A model generated the notes under the pieces. The model ran no database searches and had not been told where the DNA came from. It worked only from the letters and a program-made list of their open reading frames with translations. From positions 117,046 through 181,045 of the forward strand of contig CAIOLM010000042.1 in NCBI GenBank assembly GCA_903859205.1: DNA of 64,000 bases. Direction: 5' to 3'. Numbering within the stretch: position 1 is the first letter of the stretch; the number at the start of each line of letters is the position of its first letter. Shown one piece after another: positions 56,290 through 64,000 of this stretch. The DNA comes from an uncultured Microbacteriaceae bacterium (GTDB lineage: Bacteria > Actinomycetota > Actinomycetes > Actinomycetales > Microbacteriaceae). Made by a program: the position numbers and the translations under genes.

Positions 56290-57312
56290 CTAACTGTTCG
56301 TCAGTGCGATCAGGCGAGACATGCATCGGAGGTACTTCTTTCTATAGCCGCCGTTAATCATGTCCCCGCCAAAAATCGTGCTGAGAGCAACGCCTGAGGC
56401 CCGTAGTGGTATTTGAGCGTCGTAGACGCGGTCGATAAAGGCGACGAAACGCAAGGCGTCCGTTTGATTGTTCAATACGTGTACGTCTGAAATCGCTATG
56501 ACCTCGACGCCGGCAATCAGTCGCACATACGTCGAGGGATGAACCGATGCCAAGTGTGTCAAAATATCGTCGAAGCTGTCGCTCGTGACGCATAAACCGC
56601 TTTCACGCAGGTCTGAAACAACGCCCGCCAGGCGCGCACCGCTGACAACCTGAGCCTCGCCGGATGCTGTGCGCTTTCGGTAATCGGTACCGTCGATGCG
56701 CAACGTCTCAAAGTTGGCGGCCATGGCGTGGATTTCACGCAAGAAGTCGGCGGCGGCGAATCTTCCCTCGCCCAGAGCGTGCGGAGGCGTGTTGCTTGTG
56801 GCTGCTACGCGGGTGCCACGCTTGATCAACTCGCCCAACAAACGTGTCATCACCATGGTGTCGCCCGGATCATCGAGTTCAAACTCATCAATGCATATGA
56901 GACTTGCGCCACTCATGGCCTCGACAGCGTTTTGGTAGCCGAGGGCACCGACAAGCGACGTGTACTGCAAAAAGGTACCGAAAAACTTTTTTCGGCCCGG
57001 GCTCGCATGCCAGAGAGCCGCGAGCAGATGAGTCTTGCCAACACCGAATCCACCGTCGAGATACACACCAGGCAACGAGTCAGGGCTACTCGCCTTGCGA
57101 GCGAAGAGTTTGCTTTGCTTGATGGTGTTCGAACCCAGAGCGAAAGCAGCAAGAGTGTCGCGAGCTCGTTCCTGTGATTCGTATTCAACGTCAGGGATGT
57201 AGTTCTCAAAGCCGGCCTGGGCGAACTGCGCAGGTGGAACCAAGCTTGCCAAAATATCTGCCGCGTTGAGCTGCGGATGACGGTCAACGAGTGCGGTTAA
57301 CGCATCTGTCAT
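56290..57312 (-). CDS. zapE: ZapE / AFG1-like cell division ATPase
   Basis: This 340-residue AFG1-type P-loop ATPase has Walker A GGFGVGKTH (87-95), Walker B LICIDEFELDD, the GTRVAATSNTPPHALGEGRFAAADF stretch and the C-terminal domain that contacts FtsZ in E. coli ZapE (function there known; here inferred). The start ATG 57312 is divergent from the sulfurtransferase gene. Confidence 0.88.
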   Translation of the reverse strand: MTDALTALVDRHPQLNAADILASLVPPAQFAQAGFENYIPDVEYESQERARDTLAAFALGSNTIKQSKLFARKASSPDSLPGVYLDGGFGVGKTHLLAALWHASPGRKKFFGTFLQYTSLVGALGYQNAVEAMSGASLICIDEFELDDPGDTMVMTRLLGELIKRGTRVAATSNTPPHALGEGRFAAADFLREIHAMAANFETLRIDGTDYRKRTASGEAQVVSGARLAGVVSDLRESGLCVTSDSFDDILTHLASVHPSTYVRLIAGVEVIAISDVHVLNNQTDALRFVAFIDRVYDAQIPLRASGVALSTIFGGDMINGGYRKKYLRCMSRLIALTNS

Positions 57313-57451
57313 GGTGAATGTCGACCCTCAAACTAGGCTTATTTCGTAACACGAGTAGAACACTTCGCAGTGAAAAACATAGTCTCGTATTAGCGTTCTC
57401 GCCCAATCGTGCGTGCGAGGCCATTTCTCACCCCGGTCAAGGAGTATTCCC

Positions 57452-58342
57452 ATGTCTGTCGCACTCGACAACAACGAAAAGTTCTCTGAATACGCGCATC
57501 CTGAGGTACTGGTGTCAACCGAGTGGCTCGAAGCACACCTCGACACACCAGGGCTGGTCGTTCTTGAATCCGATGAGGATGTTCTGCTCTATGAAATTGG
57601 GCACATTCCCGGCGCGCACAAAATCGACTGGCATACCGATCTCAACGATCCGGTTATCCGCGACTACATCGACGGCACGCGCCTCAGCCGCTTATTCTCC
57701 GAGCGCGGCATTACTCCCGAATCGACCATTGTGCTTTACGGAGACAAGAGCAACTGGTGGGCAACCTATGCACTCTGGGTGATCAAGCTCTTCGGTCACG
57801 CAGACGCGCGCATTCTCGATGGGGGTCGAGATAAATGGATTGCAGAAGGGCGGGCTCTAACGACGGAAAGGCCGAAGCCAGCGGCCACCAAGTACCCAGT
57901 CCTTCAGCGAGATGATCTCACCATTCGCGCCTTCAAAGAGGATGTCGTCGGCCACCTCGGTAAGGCGATGATTGACGTGCGGAGTCCTGAAGAGTACTCC
58001 GGCGAACGCACACACATGCCGGCATACCCAGAGGAGGGAGCTCTTCGTGGCGGACACATCCCTGGGGCCGCAAGTGTTCCCTGGGCTCGCGCAGTGAACG
58101 AGGACGGAACGTACAAGACTCGCAAGGGACTCGAGGATCTATACCTGGAGGGCGCCGGACTCGTGCCCGGCGAAGACGTCATCGCCTACTGCCGAATTGG
58201 TGAACGCTCTAGCCACTCGTGGTTCGCGCTGAAGTACCTCCTAGGCTTCGAGTCGGTTCGCAACTACGACGGCTCGTGGACAGAGTGGGGTTCGGCCGTT
58301 CGGGTTCCCATCGCGGTGGGAACAGAGCCGGGCAACATCTAA
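57452..58342 (+). CDS. sseA: Thiosulfate/3-mercaptopyruvate sulfurtransferase
   Basis: A 296-residue double-rhodanese protein. The N-terminal inactive domain ([32 protein letters not shown]) is followed by the active domain with Cys247 in [21 protein letters not shown] is the thiosulfate-sulfurtransferase loop. Start ATG 57452 has AAGGAG upstream; a longer reading lacks it. It precedes sufE by about 25 bases, a common pairing in actinobacteria, so sulfur delivery is plausible. Confidence 0.93.
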   Translation: MSVALDNNEKFSEYAHPEVLVSTEWLEAHLDTPGLVVLESDEDVLLYEIGHIPGAHKIDWHTDLNDPVIRDYIDGTRLSRLFSERGITPESTIVLYGDKSNWWATYALWVIKLFGHADARILDGGRDKWIAEGRALTTERPKPAATKYPVLQRDDLTIRAFKEDVVGHLGKAMIDVRSPEEYSGERTHMPAYPEEGALRGGHIPGAASVPWARAVNEDGTYKTRKGLEDLYLEGAGLVPGEDVIAYCRIGERSSHSWFALKYLLGFESVRNYDGSWTEWGSAVRVPIAVGTEPGNI

Positions 58343-58367
58343 ACCTGGCGTGGCAGACTAGGGCGTG

Positions 58368-58805
58368 ATGACGCTTTCACTTCCACCCAAGCTCGCCGAG
58401 ATTCGAGATGACTTCGAAGCGCTCACTGGTAACGATCGAATCCAGCTCCTGCTCGAGTTCGCTCTCGAACTTCCGGAGCTTCCCCAGCGCTACCAAGACC
58501 ACCCAGAGCTCTTTGAACGCGTAGAAGAGTGCCAGTCACCTGTGTACATCTTCGTTGAGATTGACCCCGAAGCTCATGTACAGGTTTTCGCGACCGCACC
58601 CGAGCAGGCACCAACAACGCGGGGCTTTGCCTCAATCCTTGCAAGCGGCCTCAGTGGCCTCTCCCCCGAAGACGTTCTTGAGGTCAGTGACGACTTTCCA
58701 AGCTCCCTTGGCCTCGCAGCTCTCATTTCCCCACTTCGCCTTCGAGGCATGTCGGGAATGCTTCGCCGCATCAAGCGGCAGGTTGTCGAAAAGTCGACCC
58801 GCTGA
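58368..58805 (+). CDS. sufE: SufE family sulfur acceptor
   Basis: A 145-residue SufE-like protein. The acceptor Cys55 is in RVEECQSPVYIF; the fold ends with FASILASGLSGLSPEDVLEV and the LGLAALISPLRLRGMSGMLRRIKRQV helix region (start about residue 116). A GTG one codon upstream is an alternative start. SufE takes persulfide sulfur from a cysteine desulfurase such as SufS; none is in this window. Confidence 0.93.
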   Translation: MTLSLPPKLAEIRDDFEALTGNDRIQLLLEFALELPELPQRYQDHPELFERVEECQSPVYIFVEIDPEAHVQVFATAPEQAPTTRGFASILASGLSGLSPEDVLEVSDDFPSSLGLAALISPLRLRGMSGMLRRIKRQVVEKSTR

Positions 58806-58814
58806 CATCCCCTC

Positions 58815-59387
58815 ATGAATCACGAGCCTGAAGACCTTTGGGTCAATTACGCGTGGCCCAACATTCCCTGGGTTCGCATCAACCTTGTCGTCGATTCACA
58901 GGGTGAAATCCGTGGCTCCGACGGGACCTCGAACCCGCTCAGCAGCAAGACGGATCGCGAAATTCTCAAGACCATTCGACGCGACGCTGAAATCATCATC
59001 GTCGGGGCAAACTCGGTTCGATCCGAAGGCTGGCATCTACCGCCGAACGGCACTCTGGGCATTGTGAGCCGCACTCGACACGTCCTCGAAACCTGCCCAG
59101 ACCCAGAGCGAGTCATTGTTGGATCACTCGATGAAATACTCGATCACTCTTTAAAATTTCAGCACGTGCTTTGCGAAGGTGGAAAATTCGTAGCTGGTGA
59201 ACTACTCGCTAGAGATTTCGCGGACGAGATCTGTCTCACAATCAATCTGAGCGACGTCGCGGAGGAGCCAAAACTTCCAACGTGGATGTCAGCGGTATCT
59301 CCACGCATGTGGACTCTTCATCGCGCTATCGGTGACGATGCCCAAGCATTCACAATATGGCGGCGAGCCACGTCTGAGCCGCTTTAG
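58815..59387 (+). CDS. Dihydrofolate-reductase-like / RibD C-terminal domain protein
   Basis: A 190-residue NADPH reductase fold: IPWVRINLVVDSQGEIRGSDG at the N-terminus, the VGANSVRSEGWHLP motif, and CEGGKFVAGELLARDFADEICLTI near the C-terminus. It matches the RibD reductase (pyrimidine reductase) domain without the deaminase part. Its place between sufE and DUF3000 is conserved in actinobacteria. Substrate unknown; riboflavin intermediates are only one option. Confidence 0.88.
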   Translation: MNHEPEDLWVNYAWPNIPWVRINLVVDSQGEIRGSDGTSNPLSSKTDREILKTIRRDAEIIIVGANSVRSEGWHLPPNGTLGIVSRTRHVLETCPDPERVIVGSLDEILDHSLKFQHVLCEGGKFVAGELLARDFADEICLTINLSDVAEEPKLPTWMSAVSPRMWTLHRAIGDDAQAFTIWRRATSEPL

Positions 59388-59408
59388 CCTGCGGCTACAT
59401 TTGCTTCT

Positions 59409-59993
59409 GTGACCAACACTCCTGCAGCACCTGCCGAGTTCGAGTTAGCCGTGAAGACGCTCGCTCGTGCGCGCCTGCGTCCTGAGATCAGCCTTCGTGA
59501 CATTGCCAGTCCGGGTTCTGTTGCTCAATACAGCCATGCATTCGCAGCAGATGTCCTGAGCGTCGCAGACGACGATGAATCTCCCCACGGAACCGGTCGA
59601 TTCATACTTCTTTACGACCCCTCGCAAGTCGAAGCTTGGGGCGGCATTTTTCGCGTTGTGTGCTTCGCTCAAGCCCCCCTCGAGCTCGAGATAGGCCTTG
59701 ACCCATTCTTAGCGAAGGTCACTTGGTCCTGGCTCATAGACGCACTTGACGGTCGAAATGCTCAATATGAGCGCCCCTCGGGCACTACGACCAGGATTCT
59801 GTCGACAGGGTTTGGAGAGCTCTCCGGCGGCCCCGACGGAGCACAAATAGAACTTCGTGCTTCATGGACACCAACTTCTGCCGATCTCTCCGGCCAACTT
59901 GAAGCCTGGGGTGACTTACTCTGCATGCTTGCAGGTCTTCCGCCGAGCCCCGAAGTTGCCAGCATCCTCACAAAATCACGGGAGCGTGGTTAG
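59409..59993 (+). CDS. DUF3000 family protein
   Basis: A 194-residue actinobacterial protein of unknown function, start GTG 59409. The family is recognised by ARLRPEISLRDIASPGSVAQYSHAFAADV (start about residue 18), GTGRFILLYDPSQVEAWGGIFRVVCFAQA and the final SWTPTSADLSGQLEAWGDLLCMLAGLPP, which recall a Trp-rich beta sandwich. It is coupled to rnd by an eight-base overlap. Confidence 0.88.
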   Translation: MTNTPAAPAEFELAVKTLARARLRPEISLRDIASPGSVAQYSHAFAADVLSVADDDESPHGTGRFILLYDPSQVEAWGGIFRVVCFAQAPLELEIGLDPFLAKVTWSWLIDALDGRNAQYERPSGTTTRILSTGFGELSGGPDGAQIELRASWTPTSADLSGQLEAWGDLLCMLAGLPPSPEVASILTKSRERG

Positions 59994-61188
59994 CGTTCAC
60001 GTCGTTGACTCCCCCGAAGAATTCATTACTGCCTGTCGCACGCTTGCCGATGGCACAGGTCCCCTCGCGATTGACGCCGAACGTGCCTCTGGCTTTACAT
60101 ATTCGCAACGTGCCTATCTCATTCAGGTTTATCGCCGCAACGCGGGCGCATTTCTTTTTGACCCACCTGCAATCGGGAACATGTCGGCCCTCACAACGCT
60201 CTGTCATGGTCAGGAATGGGTGCTGCATGCAGCGAGCCAGGACCTCGCCTGCCTGCGTGAAGTTGGTATAGAGCCGCCACAGATCTTCGATACAGAGTTG
60301 TCTGCGCGACTCCTTGGCCTCGAGCGCGTCGGTCTCGGGGCCGTCGTCGAGTCTCTCTTAGATATTCACCTCGCCAAGGAACACAGTGCAGTGAATTGGT
60401 CCACTCGCCCGTTACCTGAACCATGGCTTGTCTACGCTGCAGCCGATGTCACTCACCTCGTCGACCTTCGCGACAAGCTCGAACAGATGCTCATCGACTC
60501 AGGCAAGCTCCCATACGCTCTGGCCGAGTTTGAAGCAACGCGTGTGAAGCCTGAAAGAACGCCGTCAGAAACTCCGTGGCGCAAGCTCTCTGGGCTGCAC
60601 ACTCTTCGCTCACCACGCCATCTCGCTATTGCGCGGGCGCTTTGGTTCGCACGCGATGAGTTGGCGCGGGAACGTGACGTGTCCCCCGGAAGGCTTATTC
60701 CGGATTCCGCCATCATCGCTGCAGCATCAGGCACCCCAGCATCAAAGTCAGACCTCATCAACACAAAAGGTTTCAACGGACGAGACGCCCGCGGATCGCT
60801 AGACCGCTGGTGGGAGGCCGTCAATTTCGGTCTGGGAGACCCAGACCTGCCGCCACTGAGAGTGAAGTCCGACACACTTCCGGCACCCAGAATGTGGCGG
60901 GATAAGAATCCTGACGCGCACGCGCGCCTGACTGTTGCCCGCCATGCCGTCTCAACCCGCGCCGAGCAGTTGACAATGCCAATCGAGAATCTCATTGCGC
61001 CGACCGCATTACGAGCTGTTGCCTGGCAACCGCCAGAGCCACTTTCCATTGAGACCTTGACTGCCTCCCTCCTCAAGGAGGGCGCGCGAGCATGGCAAGT
61101 TGAAGAAACAGCGGCCCTCATTATCGAGGCATTCGACAATTCGATGGAGAAATTGGCAGCCCTTCAACCTGCGGCAGAAGAAAACTAG
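59986..61188 (+). CDS. rnd: Ribonuclease D with HRDC domain
   Basis: A 400-residue 3'-5' exoribonuclease. The DEDD catalytic site begins with Asp30/Glu32 in LAIDAERASGFTYSQRAYLIQ; LACLREVGIEPPQIFDTELSARLLG and YAAADVTHLVDLRDKLEQ (final Asp/Tyr motif) follow. The C-terminal region contains an HRDC domain (from about residue 215). The GTG at 59986 overlaps DUF3000; earlier codons belong to another frame of that gene. Confidence 0.93.
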   Translation: MVSVHVVDSPEEFITACRTLADGTGPLAIDAERASGFTYSQRAYLIQVYRRNAGAFLFDPPAIGNMSALTTLCHGQEWVLHAASQDLACLREVGIEPPQIFDTELSARLLGLERVGLGAVVESLLDIHLAKEHSAVNWSTRPLPEPWLVYAAADVTHLVDLRDKLEQMLIDSGKLPYALAEFEATRVKPERTPSETPWRKLSGLHTLRSPRHLAIARALWFARDELARERDVSPGRLIPDSAIIAAASGTPASKSDLINTKGFNGRDARGSLDRWWEAVNFGLGDPDLPPLRVKSDTLPAPRMWRDKNPDAHARLTVARHAVSTRAEQLTMPIENLIAPTALRAVAWQPPEPLSIETLTASLLKEGARAWQVEETAALIIEAFDNSMEKLAALQPAAEEN

Positions 61189-61248
61189 CGCGTCCCCTGT
61201 CGGCCTGACAGCCATAGACTTGCAAAGCAATGAAGCGAAAGGGTCCCC

Positions 61249-62442
61249 ATGCTTTTAGGAAACAGTGTCGTATTCGTCGACGGAGTTCGCACTCCCTTTG
61301 GCAAGGCAGGTGAAAAGGGCGCCTTTTGGCAGACTCGCGCCGATGACCTCGTCGTCAAGGCGATGCAAGGACTACTAGAGCGTCATCCAAACCTCGACCC
61401 TTCGCTGATTGATGAAGTCGCCATAGCTGCAGCGACACAGTCGGGAGACCAGGGAATTACGTTGGGTCGAACGGCAGCTATTCTTTCGGGCCTTCCCCTG
61501 AGCGTTCCCGGATACGCCATTGACCGCTGGTGCGCTGGCGCCATGACCGCCGTGACCACAATCGCCGGCGGCATCGCTTCTGGAGCGTACGACCTCGCCT
61601 TGGCCGGTGGTGTCGAGCACATGGGACACCACCCCATTGGAAGCGAATTTGACCCTAACCCACGCTTCCTCAGCGAAAAGCTCGTCGATCCAGGCGCACT
61701 GAACATGGGCGAGACCGCTGAGCGCCTACATGACAGGTTTCCCACTCTCACTAAGGAACGCGCGGACCGGTACGCGGTAAACAGCCAAGCGAAGACCGCG
61801 GCTGCCTACGCGGCCAACAAAATTCAAGACGACTTGATTCCCGTCGCCTATAAGGGACCCGAAGGTTGGGGTCAACTCAACGTTGACGAACACCCTCGGC
61901 CGGGAACCTCAATGGAGGGTCTAGCTGACCTCAAGACGCCGTTCCGACCGCACGGACGGGTGACCGCGGGCAACGCCTCACCGCTCACCGACGGTGCGAC
62001 GATCAGCCTTCTCGCGAGCGAAGCAACTGCACACGAACTCGGACTCCCGGTCAAGATGCGTATGGTGACTTACGCATTCGCCGGCGTTGAACCGGAAGTC
62101 ATGGGAATCGGACCTATCCCCTCGACCGAGAAGGCTCTGAAGCGAGCAGGCTTGACCATTGATGACATCGGCATCTTCGAAATCAACGAAGCTTTTGCGG
62201 TTCAAGTGCTTTCATTTCTAGAGCACTTCAACATCGCGGACGACGACTCTCGCGTCAACCCGTACGGTGGGGCCATCTCATACGGACACCCCCTTGCTTC
62301 GAGCGGAGTTCGACTCATGATTCAGCTGGCCAGGCAGTTTGAGGAACGCCCCGACGTTCGTTTCGGAATTACCACCATGTGCGTTGGCCTTGGTCAGGGC
62401 GGAACGGTTATCTGGGAAAACCCGAGCTGGTCTGGAAAGTAA
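61249..62442 (+). CDS. fadA: Acetyl-CoA acyltransferase (thiolase)
   Basis: A 397-residue thiolase that cleaves 3-ketoacyl-CoA in fatty acid beta-oxidation. Nucleophile Cys95 is in IDRWCAGAMT; NEAFAVQVL, the GHPLASSGVRL histidine motif and CVGLGQGGTV with the second cysteine complete the active site. It starts after a 60-base gap and leads into the fadB-type gene three bases later, a standard FadAB pair. Confidence 0.96.
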   Translation: MLLGNSVVFVDGVRTPFGKAGEKGAFWQTRADDLVVKAMQGLLERHPNLDPSLIDEVAIAAATQSGDQGITLGRTAAILSGLPLSVPGYAIDRWCAGAMTAVTTIAGGIASGAYDLALAGGVEHMGHHPIGSEFDPNPRFLSEKLVDPGALNMGETAERLHDRFPTLTKERADRYAVNSQAKTAAAYAANKIQDDLIPVAYKGPEGWGQLNVDEHPRPGTSMEGLADLKTPFRPHGRVTAGNASPLTDGATISLLASEATAHELGLPVKMRMVTYAFAGVEPEVMGIGPIPSTEKALKRAGLTIDDIGIFEINEAFAVQVLSFLEHFNIADDDSRVNPYGGAISYGHPLASSGVRLMIQLARQFEERPDVRFGITTMCVGLGQGGTVIWENPSWSGK

Positions 62443-62445
62443 TCG

Positions 62446-64000
62446 ATGACGAACTACGAGTCGGTCGATTACAGTCCGCTTCTTGCGCTAGCCACCGACG
62501 AGGTAGTAACGCACTCGTTTGTGCGTGACGTAACGCTCCGCAGCGGTAAGAAACTGGCCCTCATCACGCTCGACAACGGCAAGGACCACACGCGCCCCAA
62601 CACGCTGGGCCCGAAGTCCCTGATGGAACTGAGCGGGACCCTCGATGCAATCAAGATGCGGGTTGAGAGCCGTGAAATCGATGCGGTCGGCATCATCGGA
62701 AAACCGTTCATTCTTGCCGCCGGTGCCGATCTTTCGAAGGTACGAGAAATCACCTCCGTCATTGTCGCCCAGAAGCTCGGTCAACTCGGTCACCGCGCCC
62801 TCGGAAAGCTGGGAACGCTCGGGGTTCCTTCGTTTGCTTTTGTGAACGGTCTTGCGCTGGGCGGCGGGCTCGAAATCGCCCTCAACGCAACGTACAGAAC
62901 TGTTGACACCTCCGCAGCCGCTCTTGCATTACCAGAAGTATTCCTTGGGCTCATCCCTGGCTGGGGCGGAGCGACGCTACTTCCCCGTCTGATAGGCCTG
63001 CGCAGAGCCATCACAGTCGCAATTGAGAATCCTCTCAAGAACAATCGCCTGATGAAACCAGCGGATGCCCTCGAGCTCGGAATTGTCGACCGCGCGTTCG
63101 GCCCGGCACGCTTTCTCGAGGAATCGCTTGCGTGGGCAGACCGAGTTCTCACACACACAGAGCGTGTCTCACGACCCAATAGCCCGTCGACTCTAACGCG
63201 CGCTTTAGCGTGGCCCACAATCGCGCGAGCTGCCCGTAAACAGCTAGAGTCCAAAATCGGCACCGTTGCTCTTTCGCCATACCTAGCTCTCGAGACAATG
63301 TCGGCCTCGGCGCGAGGGACTGTTCACGAAGGATTCGTCCGCGAGGACGAGGCCCTGTCCCGACTCATCGCTGGCGACCAATTTCAGGCTTCCATGTATG
63401 CCTTCAATCTGGTCCAGAAGCACGCCAAGAAGCCAACGGGCGCGCCCGACAAGGCCTTGGCTCAGAAGGTCACCAAGGTCGGCGTAATCGGAGCCGGCCT
63501 CATGGCTCAACAGTTCGCATTGCTCTTTGTGCGGCGCCTCCGCGTGCCCGTGTTGCTCACCGATATTGATCAATCCAGACTCGACAAGGCCATTGCGTAC
63601 ATACATGCAGAACTCTCTAAAGATGCATCCAAAGGAAAGCTCTCGAAAGACGATCTCAACCGCCTGCAGGCACTCGTTTCAGGAACGGTCGATATCGCGC
63701 AATTCAGTGACGCCGACTGGATTATTGAAGCCGTCTTTGAAGAGCTCGGCGTAAAACAAGACGTGTTTGCTCGCGTGGAATCTGTTGCGAGCCCCGAAGC
63801 CATTTTCGCGACCAATACCTCTTCACTGTCGGTCGATGACATTGGGGCCAAACTTAAGCGACCTGAAAGGCTCGTCGGATTCCACTTTTTCAATCCAGTC
63901 GCCGTGATGCCACTCATTGAGGTCGTCAATGCCCCTAAAACCTCTGATGTTGCTCTTGCGACGGCAATGGCTACAGCAGCAAAACTCAACAAGACTGCCA
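62446..64000 (+). CDS. fadB: 3-hydroxyacyl-CoA dehydrogenase / enoyl-CoA hydratase, N-terminal part (runs off the window)
   Basis: The first 518 codons are visible. Residues about 25-290 are the enoyl-CoA hydratase domain (FILAAGADLSK, GLALGGGLEIALNATYR and ALPEVFLGLIPGWGG with the catalytic glutamate). From about residue 345 begins the NAD-binding dehydrogenase domain with VGVIGAGLMAQQFALLF, TNTSSLSVDDIG and GFHFFNPVAVMPLIEVV. Start ATG 62446, three bases after the thiolase stop, so the two form a beta-oxidation complex. Confidence 0.95.
   Translation, partial: MTNYESVDYSPLLALATDEVVTHSFVRDVTLRSGKKLALITLDNGKDHTRPNTLGPKSLMELSGTLDAIKMRVESREIDAVGIIGKPFILAAGADLSKVREITSVIVAQKLGQLGHRALGKLGTLGVPSFAFVNGLALGGGLEIALNATYRTVDTSAAALALPEVFLGLIPGWGGATLLPRLIGLRRAITVAIENPLKNNRLMKPADALELGIVDRAFGPARFLEESLAWADRVLTHTERVSRPNSPSTLTRALAWPTIARAARKQLESKIGTVALSPYLALETMSASARGTVHEGFVREDEALSRLIAGDQFQASMYAFNLVQKHAKKPTGAPDKALAQKVTKVGVIGAGLMAQQFALLFVRRLRVPVLLTDIDQSRLDKAIAYIHAELSKDASKGKLSKDDLNRLQALVSGTVDIAQFSDADWIIEAVFEELGVKQDVFARVESVASPEAIFATNTSSLSVDDIGAKLKRPERLVGFHFFNPVAVMPLIEVVNAPKTSDVALATAMATAAKLNKTA

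Noticed and set aside
1..64000. Mobile elements, prophage, toxin-antitoxin pair or defence island
   Set aside because: No transposase, integrase, terminal repeats or nuclease cluster was seen; apart from the single AbiEi-like gene all genes are core metabolism or information processing.

Overview
The window looks like a chromosomal core segment from an actinobacterium of the family Microbacteriaceae. Evidence: the fused gene order his (hisE-G-F-I) to trpE, a Trp-associated membrane protein, an HGxxPAAW protein, trpC-B-A, lgt, gltB; a PriA without helicase motifs; a guanylate kinase fused to an actinobacterial integration-host-factor domain; a long HisG; and DUF3000 next to an RNase D with HRDC. 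Base composition looks moderate by eye (mid-50s % GC, not computed), which is low for the family and fits a small-genome freshwater lineage. That last point is inference. I see no insertion sequences, prophage genes, CRISPR arrays or integrases.

Layout. From 1 to 38.3 kb almost everything is on the minus strand, so transcription runs from high to low coordinates. The blocks in transcription order are: rarA; rpsD; a small membrane protein, alaS, ruvX, mltG and the shikimate genes aroE-aroC-aroK-aroB-aroQ; efp and nusB; the pyrimidine genes pyrR-pyrB-pyrC-(membrane protein)-carA-carB-pyrF; gmk-rpoZ-coaBC-metK; priA-fmt-rsmB-rpe; hisE-G-F-I; the trp cluster; lgt; and the 5' part of gltB at the window edge. 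Between pyrR and gltB no intergenic gap exceeds about 81 bases and many genes overlap by 1-4 bases. Two plus-strand genes (DUF349 protein, AbiEi-antitoxin-like protein) interrupt at 38.4-40.4 kb. A second minus-strand run follows (40.3-52.9 kb): thrS-HIT-pdxS-pdxT-yebC-ruvC-ruvA-ruvB, a terminator, then yajC-secD-secF-relA. A small tRNA island (Gly, Cys and Val-GAC on minus; Val-CAC on plus) sits at 53.0-53.5 kb. Next come two tandem ammonium transporters and a ZapE/AFG1 ATPase on minus. The last 6.5 kb is plus strand: sulfurtransferase, sufE, a RibD-C-like reductase, DUF3000, RNase D, thiolase and the start of a FadB-type multienzyme.

How the genes work together. The window carries most of de novo UMP synthesis (CarAB, PyrB, PyrC, PyrF; PyrD is not here) with its own regulator PyrR and a textbook PyrR-binding RNA hairpin just before pyrR. 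It also has the shikimate pathway from DAHP to chorismate except AroA and AroG, feeding TrpE; about half of the tryptophan and histidine pathways; the PLP synthase PdxST; and ammonium uptake and assimilation (two Amt proteins, GltB).

The most interesting local biology is the amt pair. The downstream copy replaces the first pore histidine of the twin-His motif with glutamate while the upstream copy keeps it. Both promoters carry GTAAC-n6-GAAAC GlnR-like half sites, and no PII gene lies next to them. I found no clearly new defence or mobile system. The best candidates for follow-up are the amt pair, the PyrR leader, the mIHF-Gmk fusion and the AbiEi-like gene whose 3' end overlaps relA.
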